64,000 bases of DNA, taken from Halorubrum sp. F4. GTDB lineage: Archaea > Halobacteriota > Halobacteria > Halobacteriales > Haloferacaceae. Made by a program: the position numbers and the translations under genes. The DNA is taken from contig NZ_JAPDFS010000001.1 of the NCBI RefSeq assembly GCF_027257195.1, forward strand, positions 84,012 through 148,011, in the 5' to 3' direction. Numbering within the stretch: the stretch's first letter is position 1; each line of letters begins with the position of its first letter. A model generated the notes under the pieces. The model saw nothing but the letters and a program-made list of their open reading frames with translations. It made no database searches and had not been told where the DNA came from. This document shows, one piece after another, positions 7,429 through 15,792 of this stretch.

Positions 7429-9192
7429 TCAGGGTGCGACCAGTCCGCGGATCAGCTCGGCGCTGTTTCGTGCGCCCTGGATCATCAGTCGCGAGACCTC
7501 CTCGACGCCGCCGATGTCGCCGAACATCGCGGGCAGGACGTAGACGGCGAAGAGGAAACTCGCGACGATGCTGCCGACGTTCGTCATCGCGACCACCACG
7601 ATGAGCTTGAACAGCGGGACGTCGAGCATCTCCTTGACGAGCTCTCCGGGCGGTCGCGTCTCGTCGGCCAACAGCTCGTTGAGCGTGCCGATGTCGCCGA
7701 CGTTCACCGTCAGGTGTCGTAACTCGACGTAGCCGGTGAACCAGCCGGGCGCGAGGAGCGGGTTGATCGAGGTCATCCACGCCACCGCGCCGCCGACGCC
7801 GGCGGAGGACCACCGCGCGCCGGCGAGCTTCGCGAACCCGAACGCGAAGGCGGCGTTGATCAGGAACCACGCGCCGAACAGTCGAAGCAGGAAGCCGTTG
7901 CGGACGCCGGCCATCGCGAGCAGGACGAAGAAGCCGACGAACGCGACCGTGATCGCGTAGCCGAGCGCCTTCTTCCAGGGGAACCCTCGTCCCGACTCCT
8001 CGCCGACCAGGTCCGCCATCGCCGGGAGCGTCTCGGGGTCCGCGAGGTATCCCTCTATCCCCGCGCGGTGGCCCGCGCCGACGACGGCGACCACGTCGTG
8101 GCCGGCCTCCCGTAGGGCGACGAGCCGGTGGGCGATGAACGCGTCGCGCTCGTCGATGAGCGCCTCCGCGCCGCCCGGGGAGAACTGCCGGAACTCCTCC
8201 ATCATCATCGTCACCACGTCGGTGTCGGTGAGCTCCTCGATGTCGATGTCGTCGATCCCGCCGTACTCGGCGTCGGCTCCCGTTCCCGCCCGTCCGAACA
8301 GTCCGAGCAGCGTCGCACCGAGGACGCCGACCGACAGTCCGAGCGCGAGCCCGAGACCGAGGCTGCCGATCGCGCGGACCGTGAGCCCACCGAGGTAGGT
8401 CGCGACGAGCCCGTCGGCGACGCCCGAGACCGCCACCGCGACCCCCGAGAGCGGCCCGATCGCGGCCGCAGCGTACAGTCTGGCGTCCGGCGAGAGGGCG
8501 GCCTTTCCGACCTGGTCGACGACGAGCGCGACCAGGACCGCGGACAGCATCCCCGCGGTCACGCTCGTCAGGATCGGCACCGTGACGCCGAAGGAGCCGC
8601 CGAAGAGCCCGATCGCGGGGCCGGCGATCACCCCGATCAGGATCCCGGCGACCACTCCGACGACGCGGGAGTCCGTGACCCCGAACGCGAGCCCGCCGAC
8701 CATCCGGAGCTTCTCGACGAAGGTCATGCGCGCCCAGAACCGCTGGATCGTGGTCTGGATGTCGCGGTCGACCAACGCGACGTCGATCCCGAGCTCCTCG
8801 GCGGCGTCGACGGCGGCTTTCATGTCCGCGCCGGGCTCGATGTCGAACCGCTCGCCGAGTTGCGTCTGGACGTACGAGAGCATCCAGTAGGCGAGGAACT
8901 GGAAGACCGTGTTCCCCTTGAGCAAGTCGCTCGCGTCGAGGTCGTCGGGGGTTTCTCCCTGCATCTGCCGGTAGCGACCCTCGTCCAACTCGACCGCGAC
9001 GACGTCGGGACGTTCGCGCGATATCGCCTCCTCGACTTCCTCGACGGATCGCTCCGAGACGTGTGCGGTGCCGACGACCGTTACCGATCCGGACTCACGG
9101 TCGCCCGAATCGGGATCGGCCGAGCCGGGGGCAGGAGTGCTCTCGGAGGGGGCCGACGCGGCGTCGGCCGGTCCCTCGGGCGTCTCTGTCAT
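7429..9192 (-). CDS. TraB/PrgY family membrane protein
   Basis: A 587-residue protein. The ATG at 9192 is chosen because it is followed by a halophilic acidic tail leading directly into the TraB core. Upstream in-frame sequence is composition-driven. The N-terminal half is the TraB/GumN-like domain, with VVGTAHVSERSVEEVEEAI at residues 39-57, AVELDEGRYRQM at 66-77 and VVGAGHRAGIEGYL later. These conserved residues resemble a Tiki/EreA-type metallopeptidase fold. Two blocks of hydrophobic helices follow, roughly eight in total. In Enterococcus a family member limits peptide pheromone signalling; the archaeal role is unknown. The M50 protease gene lies 18 bp downstream, giving a two-gene membrane proteolysis operon. 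Confidence 0.88.
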   Translation of the reverse strand: MTETPEGPADAASAPSESTPAPGSADPDSGDRESGSVTVVGTAHVSERSVEEVEEAISRERPDVVAVELDEGRYRQMQGETPDDLDASDLLKGNTVFQFLAYWMLSYVQTQLGERFDIEPGADMKAAVDAAEELGIDVALVDRDIQTTIQRFWARMTFVEKLRMVGGLAFGVTDSRVVGVVAGILIGVIAGPAIGLFGGSFGVTVPILTSVTAGMLSAVLVALVVDQVGKAALSPDARLYAAAAIGPLSGVAVAVSGVADGLVATYLGGLTVRAIGSLGLGLALGLSVGVLGATLLGLFGRAGTGADAEYGGIDDIDIEELTDTDVVTMMMEEFRQFSPGGAEALIDERDAFIAHRLVALREAGHDVVAVVGAGHRAGIEGYLADPETLPAMADLVGEESGRGFPWKKALGYAITVAFVGFFVLLAMAGVRNGFLLRLFGAWFLINAAFAFGFAKLAGARWSSAGVGGAVAWMTSINPLLAPGWFTGYVELRHLTVNVGDIGTLNELLADETRPPGELVKEMLDVPLFKLIVVVAMTNVGSIVASFLFAVYVLPAMFGDIGGVEEVSRLMIQGARNSAELIRGLVAP

Positions 9193-9369
9193 CACTCCGA
9201 CGTACTGCGTCACGTCGTTTAGGGTTTGTGAGTCGGTATCGAGCGGCCACGGGGCTCTCTCACGTCGCCGAATCGACCGTGACCCGCCGCGAGTTCGACG
9301 GGTCGGCCACCGCGAGTTCATCGAGCCCGTCCCAACAGATTTGTATTCACACCCCGCGCATACCCGCGT

Positions 9370-10122
9370 ATGTCGCGGCTGTTGCCCTCCCTGCCGGACC
9401 CCGAACCCGACGACCGCGAACCGCGCGTCGTCGGCGTCGACGACGAGGAAGCCGAAGAGCTGCTCGCGGCGCTCGGCTCCGAGACCGCCCGCAACGTCCT
9501 CTCGGTACTCCACGAGCGACCGTCGACGACCTCCGAGCTGGCCGACGAGCTCGATACGTCCCTCCAGAACGTCCAGTACCACCTCTCGAACCTCACCGAC
9601 GCCGAGGTCGTCGACGTCATCGACACGACCTACTCGGAGAAGGGTCGCGAGATGAACGTGTACGCGCCGGCGGACGAGCCCCTCGTGTTGTTCGCGGGAA
9701 GCGAGGAGCAGTCCTCCGGGATCAAGACGGCGCTGACGCGGCTCCTCGGCGGCTACGCCCTCCTCGGACTCGCCGCGTTCGCCGTCCAACGCCTCGCGGC
9801 GATGGCGACCCCCGACGCCGCAGCCGAGCGATACACCGGATCCGCCGGCGACGACGCCGGGACCAACGGTGCCGGTGATGGCGGCGGGGGCGGCGACGTC
9901 GGGATCGCGACCGAGGATCAGGACGCTCCCACGACGGAGCCGACCGTGGACGCGGAGGCGAACGACGGCGTTCTCGACGTCGTCACCGACCTGGCGTCCG
10001 ACCTCCTCGTCGACCTCGCCGCCGCCCTCTCGGAGCCGGGTGTCGTGTTCTTCCTGGGAGCCGCCTTCGTGTTCTCGATCGCCTGGCTCTACTGGTACCG
10101 TCGGAGCCGGGCCGCGGCCTGA
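9370..10122 (+). CDS. Membrane-anchored winged-helix regulator (ArsR-like HTH plus two membrane helices)
   Basis: A 250-residue protein. Residues 25-105 form an ArsR-type winged helix (EELLAALGSETARNVLSVLHERPSTTSELADELDTSLQNVQYHLSNLTDAEVV). A hydrophobic helix at about 122-143 (GGYALLGLAAFAVQRLAAMA) and another near the C-terminus (VVFFLGAAFVFSIAWLYWY) bracket an acidic Gly/Asp-rich linker that probably lies outside. The DNA-binding part stays in the cytoplasm. A TATA-like TTTGTATTC about 27 nt before the ATG indicates a leaderless message. The gene is divergent from the TraB/M50 operon, which could process or sense it. It might instead respond to membrane state directly. Confidence 0.85.
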   Translation: MSRLLPSLPDPEPDDREPRVVGVDDEEAEELLAALGSETARNVLSVLHERPSTTSELADELDTSLQNVQYHLSNLTDAEVVDVIDTTYSEKGREMNVYAPADEPLVLFAGSEEQSSGIKTALTRLLGGYALLGLAAFAVQRLAAMATPDAAAERYTGSAGDDAGTNGAGDGGGGGDVGIATEDQDAPTTEPTVDAEANDGVLDVVTDLASDLLVDLAAALSEPGVVFFLGAAFVFSIAWLYWYRRSRAAA

Positions 10123-10228
10123 TCGTCGCTGAGAGGCCATCGGCGAGCCGAACGCCGGGGATTGAACGACCGGCGACCTGCACCCTCCGCGGGGACAGTT
10201 ATTCATGCGGGTGTGCCCATCTACCCGT

Positions 10229-10681
10229 ATGGAACACGAAGCCGAGGTCGTCGGGATCGGAGCCGGCTCGGCGCCCGGCGGCGACGTCCCGGCGGTGATC
10301 CTGGGCGTCCGCGACGAGTACGTCCCCATCTTCGTCAGCGGCGACCAGGCACGGTCGATCGGGACCGTCCTCGAGGGCGAACCGTTCGACCGGCCGCTCA
10401 CGCACGACCTCCTCGTCGAGATCCTCACCGAGTTCGGCGGCGCGATAGACCGGGTACGGATCGACGACCTCTCCGACGGGACGTTCTACGCGAAGGTCGA
10501 CGCCGAACGGTACGACGACGGCGAGCCTGAGCGGTTCGTCTTCGACGCGCGACCCTCCGACGCGCTGGCGCTGGCCGTCCGCATCGAGTGCCCCATCATC
10601 GTCTCCGAGGCGGTGATAGACGAGGCGGGTCGGCCGCCCGACTCGATCCGATTCGGCGACGATCGACGCGACGGCCCGTAG
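10229..10681 (+). CDS. Bifunctional nuclease family protein (DUF151)
   Basis: A 150-residue protein of the DUF151/bifunctional nuclease family. The start MEHEAEVVGIG at 10229 is preferred to an in-frame codon eight residues earlier, because the family begins with a strand of this kind. Conserved features are VILGVRDEYVPIFVSGDQARSI, PLTHDLLVEILTEFGGAIDRVRIDDL, GTFYAKV and the C-terminal DARPSDALALAVRIECPIIVSE. Plant and bacterial members show DNase and RNase activity or modulate stress responses; archaeal function is not established. The next gene (thioesterase) starts 36 bp downstream on the same strand, so they may be co-transcribed. Confidence 0.88.
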   Translation: MEHEAEVVGIGAGSAPGGDVPAVILGVRDEYVPIFVSGDQARSIGTVLEGEPFDRPLTHDLLVEILTEFGGAIDRVRIDDLSDGTFYAKVDAERYDDGEPERFVFDARPSDALALAVRIECPIIVSEAVIDEAGRPPDSIRFGDDRRDGP

Positions 10682-10717
10682 CCGCGGGTTCAAGTGATCG
10701 CCCGACAGACCGGGGGC

Positions 10718-11257
10718 ATGAGCGATCCAGACGCCGAATCGACGGACGGATCTGACTCGGCCGGCGACGCGAGCGACGCGGACCACGCGACCCTCGCCGA
10801 CTCCCACACCGAGATGACCGAGATGCTCCTGCCGAACGACACCAACAACCTCGGGCGGGCCCTCGGGGGCGCGGTGTTACACTGGATGGACGTCTGCGGC
10901 GCGATAGCGGGAATGCGATTCTCGAGCCGACAGGTCGTCACCGCGTCGATGGACCACGTCGACTTCATCGCCCCCATCGAGATGGGCGAGGTCGTCGTGA
11001 TCGAGGGATACGTGTTCAACACCGGACGGACGAGCCTCGACGTGAAAGTCGAGGTCCACGCGGAGAACCCGCGAACCGGCGAGGAGCGCCGCACCACCGC
11101 GTCGTACTTCACGTTCGTCGCGCTCGACGAGGAGGGTCGACCGACGGCGGTCCCGGACCTCGCGTGCCCGACGGACGCGGAGCGGGCGCTCCGGACGCGA
11201 GCCGTCGAGGGACGCCGCGAACAGCTCCGGGAGGTCGTCGACCGATACGACCTCTAG
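10718..11257 (+). CDS. Acyl-CoA thioesterase (hotdog fold)
   Basis: A 179-residue hotdog-fold protein. The ATG at 10718 (MSDPDAES) starts an acidic tail of about 28 residues. The domain then begins with MTEMLLPNDTNNLGRALGGAVLHWMDVCGAIA, the typical active-site helix of YciA/BFIT-type thioesterases; the Asn and Asp of NTNNxGxxxGG/WMD are present. VVTASMDHVDFIAPIEMGEVVVIEGYV and TSLDVKVEVHAEN follow the family strand order. It hydrolyses acyl-CoA to free acid and CoA; chain-length preference is unknown. Its last four bases overlap the convergent DUF123 gene at a shared CTAG, giving each strand a TAG stop. Confidence 0.88.
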   Translation: MSDPDAESTDGSDSAGDASDADHATLADSHTEMTEMLLPNDTNNLGRALGGAVLHWMDVCGAIAGMRFSSRQVVTASMDHVDFIAPIEMGEVVVIEGYVFNTGRTSLDVKVEVHAENPRTGEERRTTASYFTFVALDEEGRPTAVPDLACPTDAERALRTRAVEGRREQLREVVDRYDL

Positions 11258-11739
11258 CGAAGGGGAGCGCCCGTCCGGACGGTCGCCCCCTCGGCGTCGT
11301 AGGCGCGAGCCACGCGCTCGCCCAGAGCGTCCAGGCTCGCCGTGGCCGAGAGGTGGCTCGGACATCCGCAGTCGGACGCGCCGAACCCGTCGACCGGCCC
11401 CGCCGGGAGCCGCCCGGCGACCGCACACTCCGCGTCGACGCCGGGCGCGTACACGACGCGGTCGATCCGGGCGTCCGTCTCTCCGAGCAGGTAGTCGACG
11501 TGCCAGTGGCGAACCTCGTGGTCGCCGCGGGCGGTCCGTCGATGTCGACGGACCCGAGAGAACCCGCCCGAGCCGAGCGCGCTGCCCGTGTAGGCGTACG
11601 CGCCCGCGGAGAACCGATGCTCACCGAGCGCGCCGACGGACAGCGTGGTCGTCGCCGGGAGTTCGACGAGGAGCGTGTAGGTTCCGCCCTCGGCGACGCT
11701 CCCCGATTCACCCGTCGTCGACCGGTCGTTCACCGGCAC
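11254..11739 (-). CDS. DUF123 (GIY-YIG-like) protein
   Basis: A 161-residue protein of the DUF123 family, which has a GIY-YIG nuclease-like fold and is often found near or fused to endonuclease III. Recognisable segments are GTYTLLVELPATTTLSVG, HRFSAGAYAYTGSALGSGGFSRVRRH and HWHVDYLLG, where the conserved Tyr/Gly and His residues sit. The CAVAGRL and GFGASDCGCPSHL segments give the C-terminal Cys/His cluster. Nuclease activity has not been shown for the family and remains an inference. The DCC-family gene lies 3 bp upstream on the same strand, so the two form a tight pair. Confidence 0.85.
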   Translation of the reverse strand: MPVNDRSTTGESGSVAEGGTYTLLVELPATTTLSVGALGEHRFSAGAYAYTGSALGSGGFSRVRRHRRTARGDHEVRHWHVDYLLGETDARIDRVVYAPGVDAECAVAGRLPAGPVDGFGASDCGCPSHLSATASLDALGERVARAYDAEGATVRTGAPLR

Positions 11740-11742
11740 GGC

Positions 11743-12177
11743 TCACGCCGCCGGCTCCGGCGGCTCGCTCGCGGCCGGTCGCAGCGTCTCGACCAGCTCG
11801 GCGGCTTCCCCGGTGAGGTCGTAGGCGTCGTGGAAGTCGGCGGGGTCGCGGTCGCGTCCGGACAGCGCGCCGACGACGCCGGCGATCCGGTCGTAGTTGT
11901 CGCGGACGAGCCCGCCGACGATCCCGGGCGTCCCGGCCCGCTCGGCGAGCTCCTCGGCGGCCGATCGCCCCGCGTACACCCGCCGTTCCTCGGGGTCGAC
12001 GAGCACCATCGCGAACGGCCGCGCGCCGAACTGCGCGTCGAGGAACGGGCCGACGGGATCGGCCTCCCACGGCACCGCCTCCACGTCGTCGAGCCGGCGG
12101 AGCGCGACCGCCGCGATCGAGCAGTAGGGACAGTCACCGTCGAAGATCAACACCGGTGAACCGGCCGGGTGGCTCAT
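11743..12177 (-). CDS. DCC-family thiol-disulfide oxidoreductase (DUF393)
   Basis: A 144-residue thioredoxin-like protein. FDGDCPYC at residues 12-19 is the family signature, with Cys16 and Cys19 as the redox pair. The rest matches the DCC/DUF393 pattern: VALRRLDDVEAVPWEAD, then FAMVLVDPEERRVYAG and a helical end. It is cytosolic and its partner is unknown. It is the first gene of a two-gene unit with the DUF123 gene 3 bp downstream, a link that has no obvious biochemical explanation. Confidence 0.87.
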   Translation of the reverse strand: MSHPAGSPVLIFDGDCPYCSIAAVALRRLDDVEAVPWEADPVGPFLDAQFGARPFAMVLVDPEERRVYAGRSAAEELAERAGTPGIVGGLVRDNYDRIAGVVGALSGRDRDPADFHDAYDLTGEAAELVETLRPAASEPPEPAA

Positions 12178-12252
12178 GATTGAGAATACGTCCCGAGCCG
12201 ACTTAAGCGGTCGGCCGCGTCGCCGAACGGCCCTCTCTCCCGGCGGCTCCGA

Positions 12253-12537
12253 CTAGTGCGAGTGGCCGAGCGCGTCCTGGAGCGACTGACCGAACCGCTC
12301 CTCGAAGAGCTCCTCCGCGGTCTCGTTCATCTCGGCGATGTCGTCGGGGACGCCGCCCTCGCTGTGGTGGGCGATGACGTGTGCCTGCTGGGCCATCGCC
12401 TGGACGATCACGTCCGTGACGACCCGCGTCGACGGCTCGCCCTGTTCGCTGAGCACGTCGACGAGGCCGGCGGGCAGTTCGAACGACTCCTCCTCTCCGT
12501 CGGGGCCGGTAACGGTGTAGGTCTCCGTGTCTCCCAT
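12253..12537 (-). CDS. Small conserved haloarchaeal protein, function unknown
   Basis: A 94-residue protein starting MGDTETYTVTGPDGEEESFEL. The sequence looks like a real protein: acidic, balanced composition, a predicted N-terminal beta hairpin, and a helical C-terminal half (VVTDVIVQAMAQQAHVIAHHSEGG ... MNETAEELFEERFGQSLQDALGHSH). His residues cluster in AHVIAHH and GHSH, which could bind a metal. It lies 140 bp downstream of the zinc permease gene on the same strand, so it may be co-expressed with zinc uptake. I do not recognise a named family with certainty. Confidence 0.75.
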   Translation of the reverse strand: MGDTETYTVTGPDGEEESFELPAGLVDVLSEQGEPSTRVVTDVIVQAMAQQAHVIAHHSEGGVPDDIAEMNETAEELFEERFGQSLQDALGHSH

Positions 12538-12677
12538 ACGCGTCAGTCGCGGCCGCGACATAAGGGTCTGTGGAAACCGGGCTCGGCACGCGCACGAACG
12601 GGAAAGGACGAGCGAAAACGCGGTTCGTCCGTGACGTCGCTCGCTCGAGAACGTCGATCGTTCGTGGGGAACGTCGT

Positions 12678-13739
12678 TCATCCGTGGGCGGAGATCGCCC
12701 GCACGGAGAAGCCGGAGGCGGCGACCGCGAGGAGGTAGATCGCGATCGCGACGACGACGATCGACCCGCCGGAGGGCAGTTCCCCGCCGATCGCGACCGC
12801 GAACCCGCCGATCACCGACAGCTGGCCGAAGATAACCGACAGGTACGTCGTCTCCCGGAAGCTCCGAGCGATCTGCGAGGCCGCGGCGACGGGCACGACG
12901 AGCATCGCGGCGACGAGGATCACGCCCAACACCTGCATCGCGCCGACGACGACCACCGCGGTCAACACAACGAGCAGCGTGTTGTAGCCCGTCACGTTCA
13001 ACTGCGCGACCCGTGCGGCCTGTTCGTCGAAGGTGATGAAGAGCATCTGCTTGTACGTGGCCGCGACCGCGACGACGACGACGACGGAGAGTCCGGCCAT
13101 CAGCCGCGCACCCTCGACGGTCACGACGCCGAGGTTGCCGAAGAGGTATCCCTCGATGGCGATCCCGGTGAGCCCGCGGCCGTAACTGACGATCAGGGTC
13201 CCGACCGCGAAGCTCCCCGAGAGCATGATCGCGATGGGCACGTCGCCGTAGGCGTCGGTCCGCTCCGTGAGCCACTGGACGCCGAGCGCCCCGACGATCC
13301 CGACGACCAGCGCGATCAGGAGCAGCGGGCCGTCCCAGCCGGTGACCGCGTTCACGAGGAAACCGAGCGCGACCCCCGCGAACGCCGTGTGCGCGAGAGT
13401 CTCGCCGATGAGCGCCATCTCGCGGTGAACCAGGAAGACCCCGACGAGCGGGGCGACGACGCCGATCAGCACGCCGGTCGCCATCGACTGCCACATGAAC
13501 GGGTGTCTGAACACGTTGGTGCCGAACGCGGCGTCCATCCCGCGTCCGAGCGAGCGGAAGCCGGCGTACAGGCCGCCAGCGACCGGCAGGTCCTGTGCCC
13601 AGTAGAGGAGCACGAACCCGATCATCGCGGCCGCGAGGAGGGCGGTAACGGCCACGCCCGAGAGTTCGACGATCCGGCGGCGGTCGCGCGTCGAGCCGGT
13701 CGCGTCTCCGCTCGCCGCGGTCGATTCCCCGCCGCTCAT
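12678..13739 (-). CDS. znuB: Metal ABC transporter permease (zinc/manganese type)
   Basis: A 353-residue membrane protein of the ABC-3 (ZnuB/MntB/TroC) permease family with eight to nine hydrophobic helices. Diagnostic parts are FMWQSMATGVLIGVVAPLVGVFLVHREMALIGETLAHTAFAGVALGF, where the HREMALIGETLAH loop contacts the ATPase. IEGYLFGNLGVV and the LVVLTAVVVVGAMQVLGVILVAAMLVVPVAAA core follow. The first about 25 residues are an acidic/Ser-rich halophilic tail. Its ATG overlaps the end of the ATPase gene by 4 bases, so translation is probably coupled. Zinc is the likeliest substrate because of the His-rich binding protein; manganese or iron is possible. Confidence 0.92.
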   Translation of the reverse strand: MSGGESTAASGDATGSTRDRRRIVELSGVAVTALLAAAMIGFVLLYWAQDLPVAGGLYAGFRSLGRGMDAAFGTNVFRHPFMWQSMATGVLIGVVAPLVGVFLVHREMALIGETLAHTAFAGVALGFLVNAVTGWDGPLLLIALVVGIVGALGVQWLTERTDAYGDVPIAIMLSGSFAVGTLIVSYGRGLTGIAIEGYLFGNLGVVTVEGARLMAGLSVVVVVAVAATYKQMLFITFDEQAARVAQLNVTGYNTLLVVLTAVVVVGAMQVLGVILVAAMLVVPVAAASQIARSFRETTYLSVIFGQLSVIGGFAVAIGGELPSGGSIVVVAIAIYLLAVAASGFSVRAISAHG

Positions 13740-14551
13740 GGGTGGTGGTGGTGGACGACCTGTCCGGTGGCCCCGTAGGCGTCCGCTAAGGCGTCGCTCT
13801 CGACGAACGACTCGGTGTCACCGTGGTGGTACAGCTCGGTGTTGATACACGCGACGTGATCGGCGCGGTCGGTGACGACGCCGATGTCGTGTTCGATCAA
13901 CACGATTGTGATACCGTCGTCGTTGAGCCGGTCTAAGAGCGCGTAGAAGGCGTCCCGGGACTCGGCGTCGACGCCGACCGTCGGCTCGTCGAGCGCGAGC
14001 AGGTCGGCCTCGCTCGCGAGCGCCCGGGCGATGTACGCGCGCTGGCGCTGTCCGCCCGAGAGCTGGTTCATCAGCCGGTCCGCGAGGTCGACGATGCCGA
14101 CCGTCTCCATCGCGTTCGCGATCGCCCTCCGGTCGGCCTCGCCGAGTCGACCGTGGCCGACGTGGGCGAACCGACCCATGGTGACGCACTCGCGGACGGT
14201 GACCGGCATCGTCCCGCCGCGGTTCGTCGCCTGCTGGGAGACGTACCCGATCCGGCTCCCGTCGTCGACCTCGTCGATCGGTCGGTCGAACAGCCTAACG
14301 GTTCCCTCGTCGGGAGTGTGAAGCCCCAGCATGAGGTGGAGAAGCGTGGTCTTCCCGGAGCCGTTCGGGCCGACGAGTCCCAGAAAGTCGCCCGCCTCCA
14401 CCGTCAGCGAGACGTCTCTCACGGCGACGGTGTCACCGTACGCGAACGTCACGTCCTCGAGCTCGATGACCGGGTCCACGGTGTGTGGCGACGATCCGTC
14501 CTCCGGACGTTTAGCTCTTCCATTCGATGCGGCGATCCGGTCGACGTCCAT
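13736..14551 (-). CDS. znuC: Metal ABC transporter ATP-binding protein (zinc type)
   Basis: A 271-residue ATPase. The start MDVDRIAASN at 14551 overlaps the stop of the binding-protein gene by one base; an upstream in-frame codon at 14635 is rejected. Walker A is GPNGSGKTT at residues 61-69. The Q-loop lies in GYVSQQA, the signature is LSGGQRQRAYIARAL, and Walker B is LLALDEPT. The switch His is in IVLIEHDIG. The C-terminal HHHHP ends a His cluster that could sense zinc. It energises import through the permease encoded next in the operon. Confidence 0.93.
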   Translation of the reverse strand: MDVDRIAASNGRAKRPEDGSSPHTVDPVIELEDVTFAYGDTVAVRDVSLTVEAGDFLGLVGPNGSGKTTLLHLMLGLHTPDEGTVRLFDRPIDEVDDGSRIGYVSQQATNRGGTMPVTVRECVTMGRFAHVGHGRLGEADRRAIANAMETVGIVDLADRLMNQLSGGQRQRAYIARALASEADLLALDEPTVGVDAESRDAFYALLDRLNDDGITIVLIEHDIGVVTDRADHVACINTELYHHGDTESFVESDALADAYGATGQVVHHHHP

Positions 14552-15660
14552 CACTCCGCGCCGAGCGCACGTCGGAACGCGGGGACGTTGACCTCGAGCA
14601 TCTGCTCGCGGTAGCCGTAGCCCGCCTCGTTCCACTCCCGGGTCGACCCGCCCACGGCCGTCACCGCCATGGTCTCGCTCGCATCGCTGTTCTCGACGAT
14701 CGTCTCCGCGAGGTTGGGCGACTCGAACCGGTCGTACAACACCACGTCGATCCCGTTCTCGTCGACGACCTCGATCGTGTCGGAGATGTCGCTCGCCCTC
14801 GGCTCGTTCTGCGGCGACACGCCCACCGGCGAGTGGATCTCGAAGCCGTACCGCTCCGAGAGGTACTGAAAGGAGTCGTGGCCGCCGAGCACGACGACTT
14901 CCCGCTCGGCATCGCCGACCAGCGAGGAGAACGCCTCGTCCACCTCGTCGAGCTCCGACTTGTACGCCTCGGCGTTCTCGACGTAGTCGTCGGCGTTGTC
15001 CGGGTCGACGTCGCTCAGCCCGCCCGCGATGGTGTCGACGACCTCCGTCGCGAGAACCGGATCGACCCAGACGTGCGGGTCGATCTCGCTGCCGTGGTCA
15101 TGTTCGTCCTCCTCCTCGTGGTCGTCCTCCTCCTCGTGGTCGTGATCGTCCCCTCCGTCCTCCTCCTCGTGGTCGTGATCGTCCCCTCCGCCCTCCTCAT
15201 CGTGGCCCTCCTCGTGTGACTCCTGGCCGTGATCCCACGCGAGCAACTGCTCGTCGAGGTCGCTCAGTCCGTCGATGACCGCCACGTCCTCGTAATCTGA
15301 CTCGAGCGTCGATGCGAGGTCCTGCGCCCAGGTGAACTCGGCACTGTCGAAGTACACGAACGCGTCGGTCGAGGCGACGTCGGCGGCGAGCGTCCCGCTC
15401 GGCTCCCAGCCGTGGCCGAGCTGTCCCACGTCGACGGGGTTCGTGAACGTCGCGTGGTCGCCGGCGACGCGATTCGCCCAGTCGTGGAGGGGAAAGAACA
15501 TCGCGTAGCCGGAGTCGAGCCCGTCGACAGCCCCGCCACCTCCCCCGTCGCCGGCACCCGATCCGACGCCCGTACCGGCACAGCCGGCGAGGGATCCGAC
15601 GACGCCGACGCCGAGCAGTCCGGCACTTCGACGCAACATCGACCTGCGTGTGTCGTCCAT
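14551..15660 (-). CDS. znuA: Zinc ABC transporter substrate-binding lipoprotein with His/Asp/Glu-rich loop
   Basis: A 369-residue cluster A-I (ZnuA/TroA) binding protein. RRSMLRRSAGLLGVGVVGSLAGC is a twin-arginine-like signal with a lipobox Cys near residue 27. The zinc site residues expected for the family are His59 in FPLHDWANRV, His in DPHVWVDP, His in GGHDSFQYLSERY and the late Asp in VVLYDRFE. Between the first and second ligands lies a loop of about 45 residues made of DDHDHEEED-type repeats. Such loops scavenge zinc and hand it to the site. It is the first gene of the operon, followed by the ATPase (1-bp overlap) and the permease. The promoter region carries an AT-rich dyad consistent with a metal-responsive repressor. 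Confidence 0.93.
   Translation of the reverse strand: MDDTRRSMLRRSAGLLGVGVVGSLAGCAGTGVGSGAGDGGGGGAVDGLDSGYAMFFPLHDWANRVAGDHATFTNPVDVGQLGHGWEPSGTLAADVASTDAFVYFDSAEFTWAQDLASTLESDYEDVAVIDGLSDLDEQLLAWDHGQESHEEGHDEEGGGDDHDHEEEDGGDDHDHEEEDDHEEEDEHDHGSEIDPHVWVDPVLATEVVDTIAGGLSDVDPDNADDYVENAEAYKSELDEVDEAFSSLVGDAEREVVVLGGHDSFQYLSERYGFEIHSPVGVSPQNEPRASDISDTIEVVDENGIDVVLYDRFESPNLAETIVENSDASETMAVTAVGGSTREWNEAGYGYREQMLEVNVPAFRRALGAE
15126..15190 (-). repeat. 33-bp tandem repeat inside the zinc-binding protein gene
   Basis: Two copies of a 33-bp unit lie in tandem (GTGGTCGTGATCGTCCCCTC begins at 15136 and again at 15169). Each encodes DDHDHEEEDGG in the metal-binding loop. Degenerate shorter units follow on the 3' side of the coding strand. 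Slippage here would change loop length without breaking the frame. Confidence 0.75.
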
Positions 15661-15692
15661 ACCGATCGATGGGTTCGATTAACACAAAAAGG

Positions 15693-15720
15693 TTATTATT
15701 TGATAAACCAAATTTAATAA
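15693..15720 (-). promoter_or_regulatory. AT-rich dyad, probable operator/promoter of the zinc operon
   Basis: TTATTA at 15693-15698 and TAATAA at 15715-15720 are the ends of an imperfect 28-bp palindrome made almost only of A and T. It contains TATA-like sequence for the minus strand and sits 33-60 nt upstream of the binding-protein ATG. This is the position of a core promoter and of operators used by DtxR/TroR- or Fur-type metalloregulators. The regulator itself is not in the window. Confidence 0.5.
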
Positions 15721-15792
15721 TCCGGGGCAGATACGGCCGGTCGAGTTAACAACGGCCGACGGATCGGGTCGCCCTCCCGCACGTGCTCCTCG

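Noticed and set aside
9193..10428. Open minus-strand frame continuing upstream of the TraB start for over 400 codons
   Set aside because: The sequence is Arg/Gly/Val-rich antisense to the HTH protein and nuclease genes and lacks family similarity; high GC removes stop codons.
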